From assembly GCA_910578105.1 (NCBI GenBank), contig CAJTPD010000013.1, positions 1-41,290 of the forward strand: DNA of 41,290 bases, in the 5' to 3' direction. Below the pieces are notes generated by a model. That model ran no database searches, had not been told where the DNA came from, and saw nothing but the letters and a program-made list of their open reading frames with translations. A program made the translations under genes and the position numbers. Positions 1 to 8,071 of the stretch are shown here, piece by piece (positions within the stretch are counted from its first letter, which is position 1; every line of letters starts with the position of its first letter). The stretch comes from an uncultured Odoribacter sp. (GTDB lineage: Bacteria; Bacteroidota; Bacteroidia; Bacteroidales; Marinifilaceae).

Positions 1-20
1 AGAGTAGGTAGACGCCGAAT
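1..20 (+). rRNA. rrf: 3' end of 5S rRNA gene (partial)
   Basis: The first bases read AGAGTAGGTAGACGCCG, which matches the conserved 3' strand of bacterial 5S rRNA (GGGAGAGTAGG...CGCC). A terminator hairpin follows within a few bases, as is usual after an rRNA operon. Only the tail of the gene is in the window; the exact mature 3' end is uncertain by a few bases. No other rRNA or tRNA was recognised. Confidence 0.7.
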
Positions 21-24
21 TCCG

Positions 25-55
25 AAAGAGTCTCAAGTGATTGAGGCTCTTTTTT
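25..55 (+). terminator. Rho-independent terminator of the rRNA operon
   Basis: A 12-bp stem (25-36 with 41-52, one G-T type mismatch, loop GTGA) runs into a T tract at 50-55. It directly follows the 5S rRNA tail and reads in the same direction. Confidence 0.8.
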
Positions 56-124
56 ATTTGTAGGATGGTGTGTGTGGAGGGGGGGGAGGGGACTTGGAAA
101 AGGAGGCAAAGCCTGGCTTTATGA

Positions 125-163
125 AGTAAAAAAGAACCGACCGAAAGTAATTTTCGGTCGGTT
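125..163 (-). terminator. Terminator downstream of pckA
   Basis: A perfect 12-bp inverted repeat (AACCGACCGAAA at 135-146 with 152-163, loop GTAAT) lies 18 bp past the pckA stop. On the minus strand it is followed by CTTTTTTAC, a canonical T tract, so it should end pckA transcription. The plus-strand side has a weaker T run and might also stop read-through from the left. Confidence 0.85.
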
Positions 164-181
164 GCTTTTAGTAAGAATTTA

Positions 182-1789
182 TTAAAGTTTCGGACCGGCG
201 GCAACGAGTGCTTTACCAGCTTCATTTCCTTCGAATTTTTTGAAGTTTTTGATAAAACGTTCTGATAAATCTTTTGCTTTACTTTCCCATTCACTAGCAT
301 TTGCATAAGTATCACGGGGATCAAGAATATTTGAATCAACTCCTGGTAAAGTCGTTGGTACAACGAAATTGAAGAATGGGATGGTTTTAGTTGGTGCTTT
401 ATCAATAGAGCCATCCAGAATTGCATCAATAATACCACGGGTATCTTTGATAGAAATACGTTTTCCGGTTCCGTTCCAGCCTGTATTTACTAAATATGCT
501 TTTGCTCCTGATTTTTCCATTTTCTTTACCAATTCTTCTGCATATTTAGTAGGATGTAATGATAAGAAAGCAGCTCCGAAGCAAGCAGAGAAAGTAGGTG
601 TCGGTTCGGTAATACCGCGTTCTGTTCCGGCTAATTTGGCAGTAAATCCTGATAAGAAGTAATATTTGGTTTGTTCTGCGTTCAGAATAGATACAGGAGG
701 CAGTACGCCGAATGCATCAGCAGACAGGAAGATTACTTGTTGTGCTGCCGGTCCTTTCGATACCGGTTTTACAATATTCTTGATGTGGTAAATCGGATAA
801 GAAACACGGGTATTTTCAGTGACTGATTTATCGTTGAAATCAATTTTGCCGTTAGCATCAACTGTTACGTTTTCCAATAAAGCATCACGTTTGATGGCAT
901 TGTAAATGTCTGGTTCACTTTCTTTGTCCAGATTAATTACTTTAGCATAGCAACCACCTTCGTAGTTGAATACGCCTTCGTCGTCCCAGCCATGTTCGTC
1001 GTCCCCGATCAGCAGACGTTTAGGGTCGGTAGAAAGAGTGGTTTTACCAGTTCCGGACAAACCGAAGAAAATAGCTGTATTTTTTCCCTCCAGGTCTGTG
1101 TTTGCAGAGCAGTGCATGGAAGCGATGCCCCGTAAAGGATTCAGATAATTCATAATAGAGAAAATACCTTTTTTCATTTCTCCTCCGTACCAAGTGTTCA
1201 GAATTACCTGTTCTTTGGTTTTGAGATTGAATACAGTTGCTGTTTCTGAATTCAGACCCAATTCTTTGAAGTTTTCCACTTTTGCTTTGGCAGCATTGAA
1301 AGAGACAAAATCAGGTTCTCCGTAGTTGGCCAGCTCTTCTTCAGTCGGACGGATAAACATATTTTTTACAAAATGAGCCTGCCATGCAACTTCCATAATA
1401 AAGCGTACTTTCAAGCGTGTTCCTTCGTTAGCACCGCAGAAAGTATCAACAACATACAGTTTTTTTCCGGATAATTCCTTTACAGCTTTTGCTTTCAGGT
1501 CTGCCCAAGCTTCCTCTGAACAAGGTTTGTTGTCATTTTTATATTCTTCAGAAGTCCACCAAACACTATTTTCGCTGGCTTCATTTTTTACAAAGAATTT
1601 ATCTTTGGGAGAACGTCCTGTATAAATACCGGTCATTACGTTTACTGCACCCAATTCGGTTATTTGACCTTTTTCATATCCTGTTAAGGAAGATTCGGTT
1701 TCGGCTTTGAATAATTCGTCGTAAGAAGGATTGTGAATAATCTCTTTTACGTCAGTAATGCCATACTTGCTTAAATCTAATTTCGACAT
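182..1789 (-). CDS. pckA: Phosphoenolpyruvate carboxykinase (ATP)
   Basis: This cytosolic enzyme interconverts oxaloacetate + ATP and phosphoenolpyruvate + CO2 + ADP. In Bacteroidales it often runs in the CO2-fixing direction on the route to succinate/propionate (established knowledge). The 535-residue length is normal for the ATP-dependent family. Visible motifs are TGRSPKDKF (about 58-66, substrate site), the P-loop GLSGTGKT (243-250), LIGDDEHGWDD (about 260-270, metal and nucleotide binding) and the Arg-containing TENTRVSYP segment near 325-333. The gene is monocistronic: a strong terminator lies just downstream, and a possible promoter with an AT-rich palindrome lies 55-80 bp upstream. 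No anomalies were seen. Identification is secure. Confidence 0.97.
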   Translation of the reverse strand: MSKLDLSKYGITDVKEIIHNPSYDELFKAETESSLTGYEKGQITELGAVNVMTGIYTGRSPKDKFFVKNEASENSVWWTSEEYKNDNKPCSEEAWADLKAKAVKELSGKKLYVVDTFCGANEGTRLKVRFIMEVAWQAHFVKNMFIRPTEEELANYGEPDFVSFNAAKAKVENFKELGLNSETATVFNLKTKEQVILNTWYGGEMKKGIFSIMNYLNPLRGIASMHCSANTDLEGKNTAIFFGLSGTGKTTLSTDPKRLLIGDDEHGWDDEGVFNYEGGCYAKVINLDKESEPDIYNAIKRDALLENVTVDANGKIDFNDKSVTENTRVSYPIYHIKNIVKPVSKGPAAQQVIFLSADAFGVLPPVSILNAEQTKYYFLSGFTAKLAGTERGITEPTPTFSACFGAAFLSLHPTKYAEELVKKMEKSGAKAYLVNTGWNGTGKRISIKDTRGIIDAILDGSIDKAPTKTIPFFNFVVPTTLPGVDSNILDPRDTYANASEWESKAKDLSERFIKNFKKFEGNEAGKALVAAGPKL

Positions 1790-1844
1790 GATAGTAAATT
1801 TATATTAAACGACTTATTAATACTTTTTTTCCGTAATAATTTTA

Positions 1845-1869
1845 CAAAAATAAGAAAGTTTTCTTATTT
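1845..1869 (-). promoter_or_regulatory. Putative pckA -7 element overlapping an AT-rich palindrome
   Basis: On the minus strand 1852-1845 reads TATTTTTG, matching the Bacteroidetes -7 consensus TAnnTTTG, about 55 bp before the pckA start. Overlapping it at 1848-1869 is a perfect 10-bp inverted repeat (AAATAAGAAA/TTTCTTATTT, 2-base spacer). It could be an operator for a dimeric regulator; a clear -33 TTG is not visible. The function is inferred. Confidence 0.4.
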
Positions 1870-1910
1870 AAAATTCATTCCGGGAAATTAAACCTAAGGT
1901 TTAACATTTA

Positions 1911-2468
1911 TTAAATGTTAAAACGGTAACGGTTCGCCAGTAATTGTACGTATTTGTCTTTAAAATTACGCCGGATGGCTGCTTGAAATAGTTCAGTTTG
2001 TGTTTTATTATTTTTTTTATGCAGGATAAGGTATCTTGCCAGTGCTGTTAATGCTGCCGTTTGTTGAAAAGGATTTTCAGAATCAAGCCAGTTGGCAGAG
2101 ACCTCAGTTAATTGGGGGTGTTTTTGTAAGTAGAGAGAACCAAAATATTCTGCTATCTCAAAATCCAAACAAGTTTGAATTAATTGCGTAATTTTTTCCT
2201 TATTTGTATTTTCAGGGAGTAGCATGCAAGATACGATTTGTTGTTCTCTTTTTTGTGTATTCCATAATAAGAGAGCTAATGGTTCGTTTGGGGAATATTT
2301 GCTGGCTAATTGTTTTAAAGATACGAAGCTGGCTCCGATTTGGTGGGTGGTATTGACTCCGATTGTATTCAGGCTGTCAATGGTACCTCCGCTTTGTAAG
2401 CGGTTGATTTGCCGAAGAAGTTCTTGAAAACAGGAATCCAAATATTTATCCACTATTTTGAAATCCAT
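1911..2468 (-). CDS. AlkD-like HEAT-repeat protein (DNA alkylation repair family)
   Basis: This 185-residue, mostly helical protein has the pattern of short AlkD-like proteins: SFVSLKQLASKY, then LALLLWNTQKREQQIVSCMLL near residues 47-84, where the LW-(S/N)-x5-E-x-R/Q-x-l-A helix of alkylation-repair HEAT proteins is expected. The C-terminal half (QQTAALTALARYLI) continues the helical repeats. Family members bind damaged bases, but short versions are not all shown to be glycosylases, so the activity is unproven. It runs the same way as pckA but is separated from it by about 120 bp containing a likely pckA promoter. A hairpin-forming inverted repeat (1900-1922) overlaps its stop codon without a T tract. 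Family call moderate, function weak. Confidence 0.6.
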   Translation of the reverse strand: MDFKIVDKYLDSCFQELLRQINRLQSGGTIDSLNTIGVNTTHQIGASFVSLKQLASKYSPNEPLALLLWNTQKREQQIVSCMLLPENTNKEKITQLIQTCLDFEIAEYFGSLYLQKHPQLTEVSANWLDSENPFQQTAALTALARYLILHKKNNKTQTELFQAAIRRNFKDKYVQLLANRYRFNI

Positions 2469-2599
2469 GCTAAATGTTTGTGTATTATTGTGTTTTAATA
2501 TTCTGATTTTTACAATACAAAACTAATAAATGTTTTTTGTTTTGACTGTTTTTTTCTATCATTGTATAGCAAAAATGTGTTTAATTTTACAGATTATTA

Positions 2600-4903
2600 A
2601 TGAATAAGTTATTATTGTTTGTGTTGTTGTGGGGTATTGCTGAGACAGTATGCGGGCAACAGGCTAATTTCCGGCAGGCGGAAAAGTTTAGAAAGGTGGG
2701 TTCTGAAATTGGAAGTTTGAAAGTGACTCCTCATTTTTTGAAAGGGAGCAATAAATTTTGGTATAATTATAAAACGAGTAATGGGACTTGCTGGTATTTT
2801 GTAGATCCGGAGCGTCGGAGCAAGAAATTGTTATTTGATAATAATTATATGGCTCAGGAATTGACTCGTATTACTTTTAAACCTTATTCTGCAAAGTCGT
2901 TACCGATACGAGAACTTGAATTTCAGAAGGATCAGAAAACGATTCATTTTAAAGTGAATGAATTTAGTTATGAGTATGATACGGAGAAATGTGTTTTGTT
3001 ACAGCAGGATTCTGTAAAGGAACAGAAAAATAATAATAACTGGGCAAGTTTTTCGCCGGATAGTACTTATATGGTTTTTTCGCGGAAGCATAATTTGTAT
3101 ATGATGAAGGCGGGGGATAAGGATTCGGTAGAGATTCAATTGACTACGGATGGGGAACCTTTTTATTCTTATGCCCGGAACGAACGGGATACCAGTGGTA
3201 AAAGGACCTGGGCAAAGGTTTATTGGTTTAAAGATTCAAAAAAATTTTATACATTGAGAACTGATAGTCGTAAAGTAAAAGATTTATGGGTTATTGACAT
3301 TTTGGCTGCTCGTCCAAAGCTGGAAGAATACCGTTATCCGATGCCTGGTGATAAAGAGGTGAGACAATATGAATTGTATGTGTTTGATGTTGCGGATCGG
3401 AAGCAGATAAAAATAAATACTGACAAATGGCCCGATCAGTCCTTGAGTGTGCTTTATGCAGGTGAAAATTCTGAGCAAATTTATTTTCAGAGGAAACGCC
3501 GGACTTGTGATGAGTTGGATGTTTGTGTTGCCAGCACAGTTTCCGGGGAGAGTAAAGTTTTAATAAATGAACAGGCAAAGCCTTATTTTAATGATCAGTT
3601 GTATCATTTGTCTATTTTGGAGGAAGGCAAAGATTTGATTTGGTGGTCAGAAAGAACCGGATGGGGACATTTTTATCACTATGATAAGGATGGGAATTTG
3701 AAAAATGTTATTTCGTCGGGGCAGTGGGTTGCAGGTAAAATGGTTCGGATAGATACGGTGAACCGAACCATATACTTTGAGGGATATGGTCGTGAGAAAG
3801 GAAGAAATCCTTATTATTCCGGTATTTACAGGGCGAGTATTGACCGGGAAGGGGTTCGGTTGCTGACTCCTGAAGACGCTACTCATAGTGTTACCATGCC
3901 TGTATCCGGACGTTTTTTGGTGGATAATTATTCGAGGGTTGATTTAGAACCTTGTTCTGTTTTGCGGGATAATAATGGGAAAGTGCTGATGGAACTGGAA
4001 CGGCCTGATTTGAAACGTTTGTATGAGATGGGATGGAAAATGCCGGAGCGTTTTACAGTGAAAGCCCGGGACGGAGTGACTGATTTGTATGGAGTGATGT
4101 GGAAACCTGTAGATTTTGATTCTACAAAAACTTATCCTGTTATTTCGTATGTTTATCCGGGACCGCAGACAGAGGCTGTACCATTTGAGTTTACTGTAAC
4201 AGGTGTTTATAATATGGCTTTAGCTCAGGTAGGGTTTATTGTTGTGAATTTTGGGCATCGGGGAGGTAGCCCGCAACGGGACAAATGGTATCATACTTAT
4301 GGGTATAATAATTTGCGGGATTATGCACTGGCAGATGACAAATATGGCATAGAGCAGTTGTCTGATCGTTTTTCGTTTATAGATAGGACGAAAGTAGGGA
4401 TTTTCGGACATTCGGGAGGTGGATTTATGTCGACAGCTGCTTTGTGTTTTTATCCGGATTTTTATACTGCCGCAGTTTCTTCTTCGGGTAATCATGATAA
4501 TAATATTTATAATCAGTGGTGGGGAGAAACGCATCATGGTGTAAAAGAAGAGAAGAAAACCGTAAAAGATACGATAATAGGGGATTATGAGGAAAGTATT
4601 TTTAAGAGCAAAATTGCAACAAATGCTGAGTTGGCGAGAAATTTTAAGGGATATTTGTTGTTGGTAACCGGTGATATTGATAATAATGTGCATCCGGGAA
4701 ATACTTTGCGAATGGCTAATGCTTTAATTCAGGCAGGGAAGAACTTCGATTTGGTCATGTTACCTGGGCAAAGACATGGTTATCAAAATAAAGCCGGTGA
4801 ATTTTATCAGAGGAAAATGTGGTTTCATTTTGCAAAATATTTACTGGGGGACAAAAGTGCTGACTATTATTATGAGATAGACGGTTTTAATCGGCGGTAT
4901 TAG
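2600..4903 (+). CDS. S9 family peptidase, DPP-IV-like (prolyl dipeptidyl peptidase type)
   Basis: This 767-residue exported serine peptidase would release dipeptides, often after proline, from peptides in the periplasm or at the cell surface. Residues 1-19 form a signal peptide ending near CGQ. Residues ~60-480 have the beta-propeller layout of the DPP-IV N-terminal region, with repeated WSERTGWGHFYHYD-type strands. The C-terminal alpha/beta-hydrolase carries the triad: Ser605 in GHSGGG, Asp694 in GDIDNNVH and His726 in QRHGY. The NWWGE-like segment YNQWWGE follows the nucleophile, as in Bacteroidetes DPP-IV relatives. It is flanked by a divergent gene upstream and dps downstream, so it is probably its own unit. 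Substrate specificity cannot be read from the sequence. Confidence 0.92.
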   Translation: MNKLLLFVLLWGIAETVCGQQANFRQAEKFRKVGSEIGSLKVTPHFLKGSNKFWYNYKTSNGTCWYFVDPERRSKKLLFDNNYMAQELTRITFKPYSAKSLPIRELEFQKDQKTIHFKVNEFSYEYDTEKCVLLQQDSVKEQKNNNNWASFSPDSTYMVFSRKHNLYMMKAGDKDSVEIQLTTDGEPFYSYARNERDTSGKRTWAKVYWFKDSKKFYTLRTDSRKVKDLWVIDILAARPKLEEYRYPMPGDKEVRQYELYVFDVADRKQIKINTDKWPDQSLSVLYAGENSEQIYFQRKRRTCDELDVCVASTVSGESKVLINEQAKPYFNDQLYHLSILEEGKDLIWWSERTGWGHFYHYDKDGNLKNVISSGQWVAGKMVRIDTVNRTIYFEGYGREKGRNPYYSGIYRASIDREGVRLLTPEDATHSVTMPVSGRFLVDNYSRVDLEPCSVLRDNNGKVLMELERPDLKRLYEMGWKMPERFTVKARDGVTDLYGVMWKPVDFDSTKTYPVISYVYPGPQTEAVPFEFTVTGVYNMALAQVGFIVVNFGHRGGSPQRDKWYHTYGYNNLRDYALADDKYGIEQLSDRFSFIDRTKVGIFGHSGGGFMSTAALCFYPDFYTAAVSSSGNHDNNIYNQWWGETHHGVKEEKKTVKDTIIGDYEESIFKSKIATNAELARNFKGYLLLVTGDIDNNVHPGNTLRMANALIQAGKNFDLVMLPGQRHGYQNKAGEFYQRKMWFHFAKYLLGDKSADYYYEIDGFNRRY

Positions 4904-5228
4904 GCAGATGTGTTCCGGTTAAAGAACTTTTTTTGAACTGAGTGCATTTCTTTGGGTCTGGTGAGTGGAGTTTTCCGGATGATGGGTGTTGTTGAATTAA
5001 AGTTGTTGAAGTGTCTTATTTATCGGATACGTTGTTTTTGCTACTTTGTGAAGTACTTATTCATTGCTGAGAGAAATTTATTTGACAGAACTTTTGTCCG
5101 GGTTTGGTACGTTTTTCTTTTAATATTAAAATATCAGGATGAAATTCCGGCTATTTGGGTGAACTTAATTTGTTTTTCTTCGTTTATAAGCCTATATAAA
5201 GAAGTTTAATTTTTAAAATTATTTTGTT
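4904..5228 (+). other. Intergenic region, no supported gene
   Basis: This 325-bp stretch lies between the S9 peptidase and dps. An 85-codon reading frame at 4952-5209 is open, but its product is a Cys/Phe/Val-rich string with no recognisable domain, no ribosome-binding site and no sensible coding pattern, so I do not call it. The stretch presumably holds the dps promoter; oxidative-stress control would fit the family, but I cannot point to a convincing operator. Confidence 0.5.
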
Positions 5229-5714
5229 ATGGCTGCTAATATAGGTTTAAAAGAAGGACAGGTGAAATCTAGTAAGACTGTCTTAAATAATTTATTGTCG
5301 GATCATTTTATTTTGTTGGCAAAGACATGGAATTATCACTGGAATGTGAAAGGAGTAAGTTTCCATTCCTATCATGTGTTTATGGAAGAATTATATAATG
5401 GTTTGATTGAAGATATTGATGCTATTGCTGAACGTATACGTTCTTTGGACGAACGTCCTCTTGGTTCATTAGCGGGTTATCTGGAACACAACCGATTGAA
5501 GGAACATTGCGAATCTGCACCGCTGCCGGAAGCGAAACAAATGCTGGCTATTCTCAGTCAGGATAATGATACACTGATTCGTGAAATCCGTAAGGATATT
5601 GAGCAATTGGAAAAGGAGGATTCCGATGATGCAGGTACGACAAATTTTTTGGAAGACATGATTGAGAAAAAAGAGAAAACGGCGTGGATGATTCGCGCAT
5701 ACCTGGAGAAATAG
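5229..5714 (+). CDS. dps: Dps ferritin-like DNA-protecting mini-ferritin
   Basis: Dps proteins form dodecamers that oxidise Fe(II) with H2O2 and store the iron, protecting DNA during oxidative stress. The 161-residue length is typical. The inter-subunit ferroxidase residues are in register with E. coli Dps: His37 (YHWNV), His49 (SYHVF), Glu53 at the usual Asp position, then Asp64 and Glu68 in the D-A-I-A-E-R helix; spacings of 12, 16, 27 and 31 residues match. The N-terminal extension is short with two lysines, so DNA binding may be weak. In Bacteroides, dps is controlled by OxyR; no operator is claimed here. A hairpin lies 18 bp after the stop. Confidence 0.95.
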   Translation: MAANIGLKEGQVKSSKTVLNNLLSDHFILLAKTWNYHWNVKGVSFHSYHVFMEELYNGLIEDIDAIAERIRSLDERPLGSLAGYLEHNRLKEHCESAPLPEAKQMLAILSQDNDTLIREIRKDIEQLEKEDSDDAGTTNFLEDMIEKKEKTAWMIRAYLEK

Positions 5715-5731
5715 ATAGGAAAAGTATAAAT

Positions 5732-5823
5732 ACAGAGAGGCTATCCAAAAAGGATTCTGGGATTCATGAAAGATTCTTTAAGTCTGAAGAGAGGTTCAAC
5801 AGATTTTTTGGGATAGCCTCTGT
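5732..5823. repeat. Long imperfect inverted repeat between convergent dps and rlmD
   Basis: The left arm (about 5732-5751, containing AGAGGCTATCC then AAAAA) and the right arm (about 5804-5823) are inverted copies differing by one extra C and minor end changes. They enclose about 50 bp, and TTATTTTT follows on the plus strand. It may be a terminator with an oversized loop or a small mobile-element (MITE-like) relic with terminal inverted repeats. No clear target-site duplication was found. Confidence 0.55.
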
Positions 5824-5880
5824 TATTTTTCCGGTAATAAAATGTTTTATTCATATAGCTTTTTGGGTACGGTAAATTTT

Positions 5881-5900
5881 TAAAATAATATATTATTTTA
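5881..5900. repeat. Perfect 20-bp AT-only palindrome
   Basis: TAAAATAATA followed by its exact reverse complement TATTATTTTA lies 27 bp after the rlmD stop, in the convergent dps/rlmD spacer. It may contribute to termination on the minus strand or bind a protein; no T tract is adjacent. Confidence 0.5.
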
Positions 5901-5926
5901 TCCACGAGCTAAGGAAAACAGCCGGT

Positions 5927-7333
5927 TCAGCTTTTTAATTTCAGCAGTACGATGTTTTCCACATGGTGAGTATGGGGAAACATATCCACGGGTTGAACAG
6001 CCTCTACCTCGTAATAGGGGGCCATTAATTGCAAGTCCCGGGCTTGTGTGGCCGAATTGCAACTGACATACACGATGCGTTCGGGAGTGGCTTTCAGGAT
6101 TGTTTGAACGACATCCGGATGCATACCGGCACGTGGCGGGTCTGTGATAATGACGTCGGGATGTCCGTGGTGGGTAATGAAAGACTCATTCAGGATATCT
6201 TTCATATCGCCAGCATAAAATGTCGTGTTGGTTATTCCGTTAATAGCTGAATTGATTTTTGCATCCTCTATGGCTTCCGGAACATATTCAATACCGATAA
6301 CCTTTTTGGCACGGCGGGCGATGAAATTGGCAATGGTTCCGGTTCCGGTATAAAGGTCGTAGACCGTTTCATTACCCGATAGATTAGCCAATTTACGTGT
6401 TGCGCAGTATAAATGGTAAGCCTGTTGAGAATTGGTCTGGTAGAAAGATTTCGGACCAATTTTAAATTTCAGTCCCTCCATTTCTTCAAAAATATGGGCA
6501 GTCCCGGAATGACATATGATTTCCTGGTCAGTCAGATTGTCATTTAATTTTTCATTGATGACATACATCAGGGAGGTAATCTCAGGAAATTGTTTTTTCA
6601 ACTCATTCAGTAATGCTTCGCGTGCTGTTTGGTCTTCGTGTCCGAAAGCAATGATAACCATTGTTTCTCCGGTGGAAGCAGTTCGGATGATGAGAGTACG
6701 CAGAAAACCTTGTTGTGCGCGGATATCATAGAAACTCAGTCCGTGCTGAAGCGCGTAGTTTTTGATGAAATTCCGGATTTCGTTAGAAGGTTTTCCCTGC
6801 AGATAACAATGCTCGATATCTACAACCTTATCAAATAATCCCGGTACGTGAAAACCTAGTGCCGGAGTGCGTTCTATGGCTGTTTCCAATTTGATTTCCT
6901 CGCGGGTCAGATAACGTTTGGCGGAAAAGGTAAATTCCAGTTTATTCCGGTAAAACAATTGCTTGGCGGACCCGAGGATTGGTAGTACGTTTTTTAACTG
7001 AACCTTGCCGATTCGCTGTAAATTGTCCATGATTTCCTGCTGTTTGAATTCCAGTTGTTTTTCATAGGGCAAATTCAGCCATTTGCAGCCTCCGCAGGTA
7101 CCGAAATGATTGCACGGTACTTCAATACGCAATTGGGATGTCTGTCGGGTATTGACAACCATGCCTTCCATGAAACTTTTTCTTTTACGGGTCACCTGAA
7201 CATCTACAATGTCGCCCGGGATAGTGTGCGGAACAAACAATACTTTGTCATTGACATAGGCAATGGATTTGCCTTCAGCCGCTATTTTTTCAATCCGGAT
7301 ATTTTCTAATAATGGTTTCTTTCCACGGGCCAT
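5927..7333 (-). CDS. rlmD: 23S rRNA (uracil-5-)-methyltransferase RlmD
   Basis: This SAM-dependent RNA methyltransferase would make 5-methyluridine in 23S rRNA (U1939 in E. coli). An N-terminal TRAM domain (about 10-62) is followed by a 4Fe-4S site: Cys74, Cys80, Cys83 (C-x5-C-x2-C) and Cys176. The SAM motif is VYDLYTGTGTIANFIA, the DPPRAGMH motif follows, and the catalytic Cys425 sits in YVSCNSATQARDL. The 468-residue length fits. It is the last gene of a valS-sirtuin-rlmD operon, starting 26 bp after the sirtuin stop. Bacteroidetes RumA-type enzymes are sometimes RlmCD-like with two target uridines, so the exact site is less certain than the class. Confidence 0.92.
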   Translation of the reverse strand: MARGKKPLLENIRIEKIAAEGKSIAYVNDKVLFVPHTIPGDIVDVQVTRKRKSFMEGMVVNTRQTSQLRIEVPCNHFGTCGGCKWLNLPYEKQLEFKQQEIMDNLQRIGKVQLKNVLPILGSAKQLFYRNKLEFTFSAKRYLTREEIKLETAIERTPALGFHVPGLFDKVVDIEHCYLQGKPSNEIRNFIKNYALQHGLSFYDIRAQQGFLRTLIIRTASTGETMVIIAFGHEDQTAREALLNELKKQFPEITSLMYVINEKLNDNLTDQEIICHSGTAHIFEEMEGLKFKIGPKSFYQTNSQQAYHLYCATRKLANLSGNETVYDLYTGTGTIANFIARRAKKVIGIEYVPEAIEDAKINSAINGITNTTFYAGDMKDILNESFITHHGHPDVIITDPPRAGMHPDVVQTILKATPERIVYVSCNSATQARDLQLMAPYYEVEAVQPVDMFPHTHHVENIVLLKLKS

Positions 7334-7359
7334 GTTATCTATATTTGCTCGGTAGTAAC

Positions 7360-8046
7360 TTATTCACCGATGTTTAACATTTTCTTCAATTCGGCAACTC
7401 CTTCCGAAGCACCTTTCTCTATCAAACAAAATCCATGTCGTCGGGCCTCTGCCGGAATATGGGGGTCGATGACAAATACAGGAATATGTTCCGGCGCGTA
7501 ATGAAGCAAACTTGCGGCAGGATATACTGCCAGTGAAGTTCCAATAATAACGAGAATATCAGCCTGACGTACCAATTCTGTTGCAGGTTCTATGTTGGGT
7601 ACAGCTTCTCCAAAGAAAACGACGTGTGGCCGGAGCATGGAACCGTCTTCACAGCGGGTGCCGGGTTTTAATTCCCACCCCTTTAAATCGGTAATTAGTT
7701 CCGGATTAATGCTGCTACGCACTTTTTTCAATTCTCCGTGTAAATGGAGTACATGTTTGCTGCCGGCCCGTTCGTGAAGGTCGTCGATATTCTGTGTAAT
7801 AATTTGTACGTCGAAATATTGTTCAAGCTTGGCCAGCCCAACATGACCAGCATTGGGCCGGGCGTTATAAAGTTCTTTCCGGCGTTGGTTGTAAAAACCA
7901 ATGACTAATTCGGGGTTCCGTTCTAAGGCTTCCTGAGTACAGACATCTTCAATCCGATAGTTTTCCCATAATCCGTCACTATCGCGGAAAGTTTTTATCC
8001 CACTTTCCGCACTCATTCCGGCTCCTGTTAAAACGACTAATTTCAT
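7360..8046 (-). CDS. NAD-dependent protein deacylase, sirtuin (SIRT5/CobB-like class III), zinc ribbon absent
   Basis: Sirtuins remove acyl groups from lysine using NAD+. The N-terminal GAGMSAESGI...FRDSDGLW is the NAD-binding signature, QNIDDLHERAG (85-95) lines the NAD pocket, and His103 in HLHGEL is the catalytic base. Tyr52 and Arg55 (FYNQR) form the YxxR pair that in class III enzymes favours succinyl/malonyl lysine. The usual C-x2-C...C-x2-C zinc ribbon is missing: between His103 and FFGE there is only one cysteine (TRCED). At 228 residues it is short, as expected for a ribbon-less form. It sits mid-operon, 25 bp after valS and 26 bp before rlmD. Confidence 0.9.
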   Translation of the reverse strand: MKLVVLTGAGMSAESGIKTFRDSDGLWENYRIEDVCTQEALERNPELVIGFYNQRRKELYNARPNAGHVGLAKLEQYFDVQIITQNIDDLHERAGSKHVLHLHGELKKVRSSINPELITDLKGWELKPGTRCEDGSMLRPHVVFFGEAVPNIEPATELVRQADILVIIGTSLAVYPAASLLHYAPEHIPVFVIDPHIPAEARRHGFCLIEKGASEGVAELKKMLNIGE

Positions 8047-8071
8047 GCGATTGAAGTATTTCCTTTGGTAT

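Noticed and set aside
1900..1922. Inverted repeat TTTAACATTTA with its complement at the end of the AlkD-like gene
   Set aside because: Almost all A/T, overlaps the stop codon and lacks a T tract; not listed as a terminator.
4952..5209. Open frame of 85 codons between the S9 peptidase and dps
   Set aside because: Product is Cys/Phe/Val-rich without a domain, there is no ribosome-binding site, and the frame reads as chance openness in AT-rich spacer.
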